From: Natrinema hispanicum | Lineage (GTDB): Archaea; Halobacteriota; Halobacteria; Halobacteriales; Natrialbaceae | Direction: 5' to 3' | DNA length: 64,000 nucleotides | Assembly: GCF_004217335.1 (NCBI RefSeq) | Contig: NZ_SHMP01000004.1 | Location: 744,001 to 808,000, forward strand | Shown: piece after piece, positions 20,095-28,616 of the stretch | Numbering within the stretch: the first letter of the stretch is position 1 | Layout of the letters: the number at the start of each line of letters is the position of its first letter | Translations under genes and position numbers: made by a program | The notes under the pieces: model-generated | What the model was told of the DNA's origin: nothing | Seen by the model: the letters and a program-made list of their open reading frames with translations, nothing else | Database searches by the model: none

Positions 20095-20373
20095 ATGACA
20101 GAACGGACTCGCGCACACGTGTTCGTCTCCGGCACCGTCCAGGGCGTCTACTATCGCGCGAACACACGTGATACAGCCCGCGAGAAGGGCGTCGACGGTT
20201 GGGTGAAAAATCTCGAGGACGGCCGCGTCGAGGCAGCCTTCGAAGGCCCTGAAGACGCGGTCGAGTCGATGATCGAGTGGTGTCACACAGGCAGTCCCGC
20301 GGCCGAGGTCGATGACGTCGAAGTCGAATACGAGGAGCCACAGGGCGAGGACGGATTCGAGATTCGCTACTGA
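20095..20373 (+). CDS. acyP: Acylphosphatase
   Basis: Hydrolyses acyl phosphates. The 92-residue protein carries VFVSGTVQGVYYRANTRDTA, in which the arginine of the VQGVxYR loop binds phosphate. It also has GVDGWVKNLEDGRVEAAFEG, containing the catalytic asparagine. Length and motifs match the family exactly. The gene starts 70 bases after cobA and is probably independent. Confidence 0.95.
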   Translation: MTERTRAHVFVSGTVQGVYYRANTRDTAREKGVDGWVKNLEDGRVEAAFEGPEDAVESMIEWCHTGSPAAEVDDVEVEYEEPQGEDGFEIRY

Positions 20374-20528
20374 CCCAGCGAACAGACCGACTCTACGCCG
20401 ATAGATCGCGAATGGGAATCATCGACCGCTTCGAAGCGGAATATCTCGATGTCTGACAGCGACGAGCATACAGAGTGGCGCGAACAGTCACGACACGGAT
20501 CGATAGCCCTCGAGTTCCCGCCCTCGCA

Positions 20529-20843
20529 TTACTCGTCGGTCTCGTAACGGCGAGCACCACGGATCATTCTGACAGTGAGCAGCCCGACACCAGCAACGAA
20601 CGCGATCCAGACCAAGTCGGATCTGTTGGGGGCTGTTGCCTCGACGACCGCGACGAGCAGAACGAGCACCGCGACGTACAGGACGTTCGTTCCGACGAAC
20701 TCAGCGAGCCCCTCTACGTCGGTGACGCGATCCGGATCGTAACCCGCGATCAACTGGACCATCCCGAAGTGCTTGATCAGGATCCCCAGCGCGCCGATGA
20801 ATCCCGCAGTCGCGATGAGGCCGACGACCGACGCGGTGACCAT
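20529..20843 (-). CDS. Small membrane protein, three predicted helices (DUF3784-like)
   Basis: A 104-residue protein with hydrophobic segments SVVGLIATAGFIGALGILIK, TNVLYVAVLVLLVAVVEA and LVWIAFVAGVGLLTVRMI, ending in a basic then acidic tail (RGARRYETDE). The ATG at 20843 puts the first helix at the N-terminus; the ATG at 20867 adds eight residues. The arrangement resembles DUF3784-type integral proteins, but I am not sure. It is convergent with acylphosphatase. Function unknown. Confidence 0.55.
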   Translation of the reverse strand: MVTASVVGLIATAGFIGALGILIKHFGMVQLIAGYDPDRVTDVEGLAEFVGTNVLYVAVLVLLVAVVEATAPNRSDLVWIAFVAGVGLLTVRMIRGARRYETDE

Positions 20844-20906
20844 ATTGGAAGTTGACAATCGATTCACAAAACAGTTCCGAGCTATCCAGTTAGCGTGGGC
20901 GGCGTA

Positions 20907-21803
20907 TCACTCCTCAGTCCGCAGATGATGGAAAATATACGTCTGAGCGTACCCGGCGTACTCACCACCGAGCCGTTCGCGAAGCGCCCGTGAAGTATCG
21001 ACGTACGAACCGCGATCGCACTCGGGATAGTACTCCTCGATCGCCGACTTAATCCAGGTATCGAGCGGGACCGCCTCGTCGAAGCCCAGCGAAAACAACA
21101 GGACACAGTCAGCCACCTTGTCGCCAACACCGACGAACTGCGTTAGGTACTTTCGTGCGTCCTCGTACTCGAGGGCCCGCGCAGCTTCCGGATGGGCCTC
21201 ACCGTTTGCGACCATCTCTGCCGTGCGGACGACGTAGGGGGCGCGATAGCCCAGCCCGAGGTCGCGAAGGTCGGCCTCAGTCGCGGTCGCGAGCTGTTCC
21301 GGCGTCGGGAACGCGTGATAGGTCTCGCCGTCGAACGCGACTTCGTCGCCGTACTCCCGTGCCAGCGTCGTGACCATCGTGTGAATACGACTGACCCGCA
21401 TCTGGGCCGAGCAAATAAACGAGATGAGACAGCCGAAGGCCGGATCATCGACGAGTCGCATCCCACGGTGGGCCTCGTATGCCTCGCGGAGCAGTGGATC
21501 GTCCGGTCCGGCCGCGACGATCGCCTCGAGATCGTCGTCAAGGCGCAACAATCGGCGGACGATCGGCTCGGCGTCGGTCGTCGACTCCCACTCGAGACAG
21601 CCGTCGTGAGTCCGCACACGGATCACGTCCCCGGAGCCTGCTGATCCGCCGATGACCGTTGTATACCACGCGTCGGGTGCCGGCGTGCCGTTGTACATCT
21701 CGCCGTCAGAGCGCTGCCAGAGGTAGCTCTGACCGCTCTCGAGCGTTCGGTACAGATCGAAGCCACCGGCGAGTTCGTCGATAGAGATCGTCCCCGTCTC
21801 CAT
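20907..21803 (-). CDS. ogg: 8-oxoguanine DNA glycosylase (OGG1 family)
   Basis: Base-excision repair glycosylase/lyase. The 298-residue protein has the HhH-GPD signature FVGVGDKVADCVLLFSLGF followed by DEAVPLDTWIKSAIEEYYP. The lysine of GDKVAD and the aspartate of PLDTW correspond to the catalytic Lys and Asp of OGG1. The N-terminus (FDLYRTLESGQSYLWQRSDG) is the OGG N-domain with its Q-x-F/Y-x-W pattern. SFICSAQMRVSRIHTMV is the next conserved helix. Full length. Confidence 0.9.
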   Translation of the reverse strand: METGTISIDELAGGFDLYRTLESGQSYLWQRSDGEMYNGTPAPDAWYTTVIGGSAGSGDVIRVRTHDGCLEWESTTDAEPIVRRLLRLDDDLEAIVAAGPDDPLLREAYEAHRGMRLVDDPAFGCLISFICSAQMRVSRIHTMVTTLAREYGDEVAFDGETYHAFPTPEQLATATEADLRDLGLGYRAPYVVRTAEMVANGEAHPEAARALEYEDARKYLTQFVGVGDKVADCVLLFSLGFDEAVPLDTWIKSAIEEYYPECDRGSYVDTSRALRERLGGEYAGYAQTYIFHHLRTEE

Positions 21804-21958
21804 TCGTCCGACCCTTCGACGGTGTGGGCTTTTGCCTTTCGACCCACCGCCGAGCTATCAATCACTCGACTACTGCTGGATCGGATGGCACAATGAGACG
21901 GGCGATGAGAACTCGTGCGAGGCGAACCTTCTTACTGTAGGCCATCCAATGTCACGGT

Positions 21959-22411
21959 ATGAATTGCAGGGTCGTCGTTGAAGCCGCCGTGCCGGTCTTC
22001 GACGTTGAGACGGAGGACGAGGCGATCCGGATCGCCATCTCGAAGACGGGAGAGATGTTGAACCCTGATCTAAACTACGTCGAGATCAACATGGGCGAGC
22101 GTACCTCTCCATCGGGAGAGGAGCTCCCACCTGCGTTTATCGCGGCCGACGAAGCACTCGTCGCACTCGAGTTGGAGATGACCGTCTTCAACGTCGAGCG
22201 TGAGGAACACGCCTCGCGGATCGCACGAAAGGAGATCGGCCAGCGCCTCGAGAACATTCCACTCGAGGTGATGGAGGTCGAGGTCATCGAAGAGGAAACG
22301 GCTGACGAGGACGCGACCGACGAGTCGACGGATACGGAATCAACCGACGAGACGGAGGAGACAGAGGACGACGACGAGATCCTTCCCGAGTTCGAGGATC
22401 TCGTCGAATAA
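21959..22411 (+). CDS. UPF0212 (DUF555) family protein
   Basis: A 150-residue archaeal conserved protein starting MNCRVVVEAAVPVFDVETED. It contains the conserved AISKTGEMLNPDLNYVEINM and EEHASRIARKEIGQRLENIP. The last 40 residues are an acidic Thr/Glu/Asp tail. The family is widespread in euryarchaea without an established function. The ATG at 21959 is the only sensible start. Transcribed divergently from ogg. Confidence 0.85.
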   Translation: MNCRVVVEAAVPVFDVETEDEAIRIAISKTGEMLNPDLNYVEINMGERTSPSGEELPPAFIAADEALVALELEMTVFNVEREEHASRIARKEIGQRLENIPLEVMEVEVIEEETADEDATDESTDTESTDETEETEDDDEILPEFEDLVE

Positions 22412-22612
22412 CGGCCTCATTTTCCCAATCGGCACGAGACATAGATCCACACCGCATCGTTATTTTTTGGCGCGCACAGTCTTGGACAGCCCCCGACTCA
22501 CCAGTAACCACCCTCCCCGGCGCAAACGGCGGAACGACCTCTGCATAGACAGATTGTGCGACGAGTCTCGCCAGTCACCAGTAAGCAACGATCGGAGGAT
22601 GCGACGATATTC

Positions 22613-22849
22613 TTAGTCCGCAGTTGCGGCGACTGCTTCTTGCTCTTCTTCCCGCATGTTCTTCGTGATTCCCCCGGCGAGCGCAAAAACAGCAGCTTTG
22701 TGGTCGGTCTTCGATTTGTGGATGGATGTCGGCCGAATGCCTCGTGATTCGTATTCTTCGAGGTCGATCTGGCAGTCATCCCACTCTGCACACTGGTTTG
22801 ATACCTCCGCAAGAAGGCCGTGAAGGTGAATGAGCTCCTGCTTCTTCAT
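22613..22849 (-). CDS. UPF0058 family protein
   Basis: A 78-residue protein starting MKKQELIHLHGLLAEVSNQC, the family's invariant opening. HKSKTDHKAAVFALAGGITK follows, then an acidic C-terminus. It is widespread in haloarchaea and methanogens; function unknown. The ATG at 22849 is preferred to one two codons earlier because the family starts MKKQE. Confidence 0.88.
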   Translation of the reverse strand: MKKQELIHLHGLLAEVSNQCAEWDDCQIDLEEYESRGIRPTSIHKSKTDHKAAVFALAGGITKNMREEEQEAVAATAD

Positions 22850-23263
22850 AACCATCCACTCCTACCCACTGCAGGGTTATATTATTATCTTGAGTCGCGT
22901 TAACACGCAACCTATGTTAAACAATTGGTGTGTCATCAGCGGAAACAATTCGAATGCTGTGATTACGTGAGCGGAACCAGGTGATGAAACTGTGTTAGGC
23001 GTTTGTTTATCCGGTGTAATAGCGTCTTTCGTTATATTTTCTGCGACGCTCGAGTGAGTATTAAGCAGTTCCTACTCGAGTGTCGGACGCACAGAAGGCG
23101 GCCAGTGACTATCCGCGTGGGCAAAACAACGCCGGCAACTACCCCCTGCTTTGCACCGATCGTGGAGCGAGCGTACTGATCGATGAAGTGATGTGACTAA
23201 TCGATGCAATAGCTGTCGCTGGGGGATGAGTACGGTTGCCCTCCAATCGGAGGAGCGACGATC
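22850..23263. other. Intergenic region
   Basis: 414 bases with an AT-rich stretch next to the UPF0058 start (GGTTATATTATTATC near 22874-22888) that probably carries its promoter. I find no open frame, repeat or stable RNA here. Confidence 0.5.
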
Positions 23264-23443
23264 TTAACCGAGTTGTTTCAGCGTCTGAAGGTCACGATCC
23301 GTCCGCATGAACTCGGCAGTACGATGTGAGGCATGACAGTTCGGGCAGTGAAACATGTCAGCGGGTGCGGGGAGTTCGTCCGGAGAAACCTGCCAATCCT
23401 TCGCACATTCGGGACACAACAGTTGGACGGTCGTTTTATCCAT
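23264..23443 (-). CDS. Small zinc-ribbon protein
   Basis: A 59-residue protein from the ATG at 23443, starting MDKTTVQLLCPECAKDWQVS and continuing ADMFHCPNCHASHRTAEFMR. Two CxxC pairs (CPEC, CPNC) 24 residues apart form a zinc ribbon. It ends in a short helix with DLQTLKQLG. Such proteins are abundant in haloarchaea and mostly uncharacterised. It lies 100 bases downstream of tfb on the same strand, so it may be co-transcribed. Confidence 0.8.
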   Translation of the reverse strand: MDKTTVQLLCPECAKDWQVSPDELPAPADMFHCPNCHASHRTAEFMRTDRDLQTLKQLG

Positions 23444-23543
23444 GTCACACTCTTTCACACGAGAGGTCAAAAACATTGCCGCAGTTCCAATCGGTCGAAA
23501 ATACCACCCGCGACAGCCTGCGAGCGACCGTCAGAAGGGGTCG

Positions 23544-24521
23544 TTACGCAGGTGCAGCCGTATCAGAGGCCTCGAGCAGCTCCTTGTACCGGTTGCGGAT
23601 GGTGACTTCGGAGATGCTTGCGACCTCGCTGACCTCGTTTTGGGTGACCTTTTCGTTGGTCAGCAAGGCGGCAGCGTAGACCGACGCGGCCGCGAGGCCG
23701 ACCGGCGACTTGCCGCTGTGGACACCCTCCTGGCGGGCCGACTCGAGCAGTTCGCGGGCCATCCGTTCGGTCTCGTCGGAGAGATCGAGGTCGCTGACGA
23801 ACCGCGGGACGTAGTGTTCGGGGTCGGCGGGTTTGACCTCGAGGCCGAGTTCGCGGATGATGTAGCGGTAGGTGCGGGTCAGCTCCATCTTCTCGACGCG
23901 GGAGACTGCCGAGATCTCATCGAGGCTGCGCGGCGTGCCGGCCTGTCGGGCAGCGGCGTACAGCGACGCGGTCGCGACGCCTTCGATCGACCGGCCCGGC
24001 AGCAGGTCCTCCTCGAGTGCGCGTCGATAGATGACACTCGCCGTCTCGCGGACGTTCTCGGGGAGGCCGAGCGCGGATGCCATCCGGTCGATCTCGCCGA
24101 GTGCCTGCTTGAGGTTGCGCTCCTTGGAGTCGCGGGTGCGGAAGCGCTCGTTCCAGGTGCGAAGCCGTTGCATCTTCTGGCGCTGGCGGCTCGAGAGCGC
24201 CCGGCCGTAGGCGTCTTTGTCCTGCCAGCCGATGTTGGTCGACAGCCCCTGGTCGTGCATCATGTTCGTCGTCGGCGCGCCGACGCGGGACTTCTCGTCT
24301 TTCTCGGCGGCGTCGAACGCACGCCATTCGGGGCCACGGTCGATCTCGTCTTCCTCGACGACGAGACCACACTCGGTACAGACCGTCTCAGCGTGCTCGT
24401 CGTCCGAGACCAGTCGGCCGCCACACTCCGGGCAGCGCTCGCGCTCGTCGGATACCGACGTGGTTTCCTCCCCCTCGGTCTCTCGCTCGTTCGTATAGGT
24501 TCTGATGTTCGTATCTGTCAT
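23544..24521 (-). CDS. tfb: Transcription initiation factor IIB (TFB)
   Basis: Bridges TBP-TATA complexes to RNA polymerase. The 325-residue protein has an N-terminal zinc ribbon (CPECGGRLVSDDEH and CTECGLVVEED) and the B-finger region (GPEWRAFDAAEKDEKSRVGA, MMHDQGLSTNIGWQDKDAYG). Two cyclin repeats (about residues 125-215 and 220-315) follow, the second ending SEVASISEVTIRNRYKELLE. Length and order are canonical. Haloarchaea carry many TFBs, so a specific number cannot be assigned. Confidence 0.95.
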   Translation of the reverse strand: MTDTNIRTYTNERETEGEETTSVSDERERCPECGGRLVSDDEHAETVCTECGLVVEEDEIDRGPEWRAFDAAEKDEKSRVGAPTTNMMHDQGLSTNIGWQDKDAYGRALSSRQRQKMQRLRTWNERFRTRDSKERNLKQALGEIDRMASALGLPENVRETASVIYRRALEEDLLPGRSIEGVATASLYAAARQAGTPRSLDEISAVSRVEKMELTRTYRYIIRELGLEVKPADPEHYVPRFVSDLDLSDETERMARELLESARQEGVHSGKSPVGLAAASVYAAALLTNEKVTQNEVSEVASISEVTIRNRYKELLEASDTAAPA

Positions 24522-24804
24522 TGTGTATCGGGTGGGTTACTTGGGACTCCCGGGTGGGATAACCAGAAGAAACCCGGTCGCCTCAGCTAACATAGAGTAA
24601 GGCCGTAAAGCATATAAAGATTTCGCCTACTTTATAAACTAACCGGGTTTGCTGGTATATATGTTCCGGTTACATAGCTATTAATCATCATAGACTCCGG
24701 CACTAACGGTCGTGTCCGACTCACACCAGATACCCCAACAGAACGGACCCGCACCACGACCGCACACCCAAGCGGTTGCCGCTGTCGGCGAGTTTCGGGC
24801 CCTA

Positions 24805-25092
24805 CTATTCGACAGTGAAGAGATGACCGTCCCGTGGGACATCGAACAGGCCGACGCGAGCACCGGCATCGAGCCACGCGTGGCCGTAGGAAAACGACGC
24901 CAGCGCGTTGACGAGGTCGTCTTGGTCCCGAAAGTGAGTCCCATCCTCGAGATACGACGCCGCCATCTCGTAACAATCGGCAGCCGCATCCGCCATCGGG
25001 GTCCCCTCGGGCGGCGCGATCGTCGCCGCATCGAGCGCCTCTGCGAGTAACTCGCCGTACCGGTCCGTTTTCTCCTCGAGATCAGCAGCCAT
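24805..25092 (-). CDS. DUF357 family protein
   Basis: A 95-residue helical protein starting MAADLEEKTDRYGELLAEAL. The conserved core ADCYEMAASYLEDGTHFRDQ and DDLVNALASFSYGHAWLDAG matches archaeal DUF357. The role is unknown. Gene size and the ATG at 25092 fit the family. Confidence 0.85.
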   Translation of the reverse strand: MAADLEEKTDRYGELLAEALDAATIAPPEGTPMADAAADCYEMAASYLEDGTHFRDQDDLVNALASFSYGHAWLDAGARVGLFDVPRDGHLFTVE

Positions 25093-25338
25093 AGTCGGTG
25101 ATCGTCGCTTGACCCCGTAAGTGCGTCGTGTCGATGCAAGACGCGACCTCGCTCGGCGGTCACGCACGCGCCCGTTCATAGTCGCTGAGTGCTTCGAGGA
25201 ACGCTGTTGCACCGACCACCGCAGGTTCTCCAGACAGCCGAGCAAAGCCTGTTGACGGCCCAGCAGCACCGTCACAGCAAGGGGGTGTCGTTGCTGCGAG
25301 CACAAGCGGTTTAGGCGCTCTGGCCCAACACCTGCAAT

Positions 25339-26667
25339 ATGACCGACCAGCCACGCGTCGAGATCTATACCAAGGACGACTGTTCACACTGCAATCGAGT
25401 CACGGACCTCCTCGAGAGCAAGGGCGTCGACTACGAGGAGTACAACGTCTCCGAGAACGACGAGCGATTCGAAGAGATGGTCGAGCGGACAGACGGTCGC
25501 AAGACCGCGCCCGAAGTATTCATCGACGACGAACATGTCGGTGGCTGGGACGACACACACGAACTCGACGAGACCGGTGCGCTCGACGAACTGCTTGGCA
25601 TTGCCGACGACGAGATCGTCGACCACCGCCCACTGATTATTGCCGGCACCGGTATCGCGGGCCTGACCGCGGCGATCTACGCCGGCCGCGCGAACAACGA
25701 GCCGCTGGTCATCGAAGGCGACGAACCCGGCGGCCAGCTCACGCTGACCACTGACGTCGCCAACTATCCCGGTTTCCCCGAGGGCATCGGCGGCCCCGAC
25801 CTCGTCAACCGGATGAAAGAGCAGGCCACGCAGTTCGGTGCCGAGTTGAAAAATGGGATCATCGAGTCAGTCGAGCGCGTCGAGCAACGCTCGAGCCGTT
25901 CCTTCCGCGTCGAACTCAGAAACGGCGACGTCTATACCGCCGACGCCGTTATCGCTGCCTCGGGAGCCAGCGCACGGACGCTCGGGATTCCCGGCGAAGA
26001 CGAACTCATGGGCTATGGCCTCTCGACGTGTGCCACCTGTGACGGTGCGTTCTTCCGCGGCGAGGACATGCTCGTCGTCGGCGGTGGCGACGCCGCCATG
26101 GAGGAAGCGACCTTCCTCACGAAGTTCGCCGACACCGTCTACATCGCCCACCGCCGCGAGGAATTCCGCGCGGAGGACTACTGGGTCGACCGCGTCCACG
26201 AAAAGGTCGAGGAAGGCGAGATCGAGATCATGAAAAACACCGAACTGATCGAGATCCACGGCTCCCAGGAAGACGGCGTCGACCACGTCACGCTCGTCGA
26301 AAACGACAAGGGCCACCCCACCGACCGCCTCGACGACCCCGAGACCGAGGAGTTCGATTTCGACGTCGGTGCAGTCTTCTATGCGATCGGTCACACCCCC
26401 AACACCGACTACCTCGAGGACACCGGCGTCGAAATGGACGACGAGGGATACCTGCAGACCAAAGGTGGCGATGGCGGCGGCCAGACCGAAACCCACGTCC
26501 CCGGCCTCTTCGGTGCCGGCGACGTCGTCGACTTCCACTACCAGCAGGCCGTCACTGCCGCTGGTATGGGCTCGAAAGCCGCGTTAGATTCGGATGAATA
26601 CCTCGAGGATCTAGAGCGTGCTGGCTCGAGCGCTGAAGAAGCTGAACCTGCGGCTGCTGACGACTGA
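25339..26667 (+). CDS. Glutaredoxin-thioredoxin reductase fusion
   Basis: A 442-residue disulfide reductase. Residues 1-90 are a glutaredoxin domain (VEIYTKDDCSHCNRVTDLLE, KTAPEVFIDDEHVGGWDD) with a CSHC redox centre. Residues about 95-430 are thioredoxin reductase: FAD motif IAGTGIAGLTAAIYAGRANN, GDEPGGQLTLTTDVANYPGF, the redox-active CATC in STCATCDGAFFRGED, nucleotide motif VVGGGDAAMEEATFLTKFAD and the C-terminal FGAGDVVDFHYQQAVTAAG. The fusion would let FAD electrons reach a built-in glutaredoxin. An acidic tail of about 15 residues closes the protein. It is an independent gene with a TTTAGGC-like box about 30 bases before the ATG. Confidence 0.93.
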   Translation: MTDQPRVEIYTKDDCSHCNRVTDLLESKGVDYEEYNVSENDERFEEMVERTDGRKTAPEVFIDDEHVGGWDDTHELDETGALDELLGIADDEIVDHRPLIIAGTGIAGLTAAIYAGRANNEPLVIEGDEPGGQLTLTTDVANYPGFPEGIGGPDLVNRMKEQATQFGAELKNGIIESVERVEQRSSRSFRVELRNGDVYTADAVIAASGASARTLGIPGEDELMGYGLSTCATCDGAFFRGEDMLVVGGGDAAMEEATFLTKFADTVYIAHRREEFRAEDYWVDRVHEKVEEGEIEIMKNTELIEIHGSQEDGVDHVTLVENDKGHPTDRLDDPETEEFDFDVGAVFYAIGHTPNTDYLEDTGVEMDDEGYLQTKGGDGGGQTETHVPGLFGAGDVVDFHYQQAVTAAGMGSKAALDSDEYLEDLERAGSSAEEAEPAAADD

Positions 26668-26987
26668 CGACTCCGACGCGAACAGGCATACTAATCAGTA
26701 CAACAGACTATTTCTCACCGATTTTCCGGTCGGACAGCGGAACGGAACGCGAACTGGCTTCGTTTGAACGGGTGTCGTTCTCGAGCGATTGCAGTATTGC
26801 TGTTCGGAAAGGATTATCGATAGAACCCAGACCCACTGAGCGTGTATTCGGCAATTTCGCTCGAGATGCATACTACTATATGAGTGGCGTAACACAGCAT
26901 TAACTGAATGAATATTCAACTCTGCATAGCCGAGAGACTGCGTAGGCGGGATGGAAAGCCGATCGCGGACTCGAGCGGGGGGATACA
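26668..26987. other. Intergenic region with promoter of the surface-protein gene
   Basis: 320 bases, locally AT-rich around 26865-26920 (ATACTACTATATGAGTG), probably the promoter of the downstream COG1361 gene. No coding frame or repeat seen. Confidence 0.45.
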
Positions 26988-28613
26988 ATGAAACTGCGCA
27001 CTCGAGTCGCATCTCTCTTGATCGGTTGTACTACTCACGACCGCAGGGGTTGGCCCTGCGATCGCACAACAGTCGTCGGGTCAGGTCGTCGGACAGCCGG
27101 ACATCTCGATCGACACGTCAGCCGGAAAACTGGCTCCCGGGACATCAGTAGCAATCCCATTATCGATCACGAACCGTGGGCAGATCGACCGCGCGGGCCC
27201 ACAGCAGTACGAGAGTCGCGTCACGACCGCACGCGGCATGACGATGACGTTTCAGGATGGGCAGTCGCCCATCGAGGTAAATAGTGGCCCGGTCGCCGTC
27301 GGGAACGTCCCGACTGGGACGCGAGACGTTTCCCCAGTCGAGATCACCGTCCCGGAAAAACTCGAGCCAGGCGTCTACGAACTGCCGGTCGAATACGAGT
27401 ACGCGTACACGCGCGTCGCCGAGTTCAACACGCAAAGCGCGGAGTACATCGACTTGACGCGAACGCAAACGGCAACGCTCACGATCGAAGTCGACGACAA
27501 GCCACAGTTCGAGGTCGTCGACGTCGACTCGGATGCACAGATCGGTGATCGAAAGGACGTCTCGATTACGCTCGAGAACACGGGAACCGAACCAGCACGG
27601 GACGCGAGCGTGACGGCCCGTTCGGGAACGGGTCAGCTGTCGTTTGGAACCGGCCAAAGCCAAAGTTCGACGGGATACGTCGGTGCCTGGGAACCCGGCG
27701 AAGCGAAGACGGTCACCTATCGCACTTCGCTGACGCCTGACGCCCCACATCGATCCTACGCTGCTGACGTCACCGTTGCGTACACCGACACGAACGGCAT
27801 CGACCAAACATCCGAACAACTCACGGCCGGCATCTCGACTGCTGCCGAACAGTCGTTCGCCCTCGAGAACGTCTCCTCGACGCTGCGCGTCGGCGAGGAC
27901 GGTGAGATCATGGGGACCGTCACAAACACGGGACCGAACGCGGTCGACAGCACCGTCGTCCGGTTTACCGACCAAGACTCGCCGAACGTGATTCCGATCG
28001 AACAGTCCGTCGCCGTCGGGGCACTCGAGGCCGGCGAGTCGGCGTCGTTCGAGCTACCGATCGAAGTGAGCGGCGAAGCCGAAGCGGGCTCGAAATCGTT
28101 CGATTTCGGCGTGCAGTATCGAAACTCGGATGACGAGAAACGCCAGTACGACAAACTCAGTGTTGTCACTGCGGTCGCAGCCGGAGCGCGATCAGTTCGC
28201 CGTCGATATCGAAGAGACGACGATCGGCGCTGGCAACGAGCAGGCGCTCACTGTCGAGGTCACGAACAACCTCAACCAGACAGTGACCGACGTCGAAGCG
28301 CGTATCTTTGCCGACGATCCGCTCAGCACCGGTGATGACGATACGGGCTACGTCGAATCGCTCAAACCCGGCGAATCGGTCACGATGTCGTTCGAACTGA
28401 GTGCGGCTGAGTCGGCGACCGAGAAGACGTATCCGGTTTCGTTCGACTTCCGATACGACGATGAGCGCGGTAACAGCCAGCTCTCGAACACGATCCGTGT
28501 TCCAATGTCCGTCTCCAGCAGCGACGGCTGGTGGCTTCCCACTGACGTCGACTCTGGTCGTTGGCTCGCTCGTCGCTGGCGCAGTCGGTGTCCTCTGGCG
28601 TCGGAGGGACTGA
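26988..28613 (+). CDS. COG1361 S-layer-like membrane-anchored protein, three frameshifts
   Basis: Exported protein built of CARDB-like immunoglobulin-fold repeats. After the signal peptide (MKLRTRVASLLIG then LLTTAGVGPAIAQQSSG) come VTVPEKLEPGVYELPVEYEY-type modules, VSITLENTGTEPARDASVTA, VTNTGPNAVDSTVVRFTDQD and LTVEVTNNLNQTVTDVEARI. The C-terminal helix STLVVGSLVAGAVGVLWRRR anchors it. Three +1 insertions (about 27026, 28180 and 28529, the last a T between C and G) must be removed to give one product of about 540 residues. It ends three bases before the RND transporter ATG, a pairing known across haloarchaea. The two probably form one export or lipid-handling complex (inference). Confidence 0.82.
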
Positions 28614-28616
28614 CCG

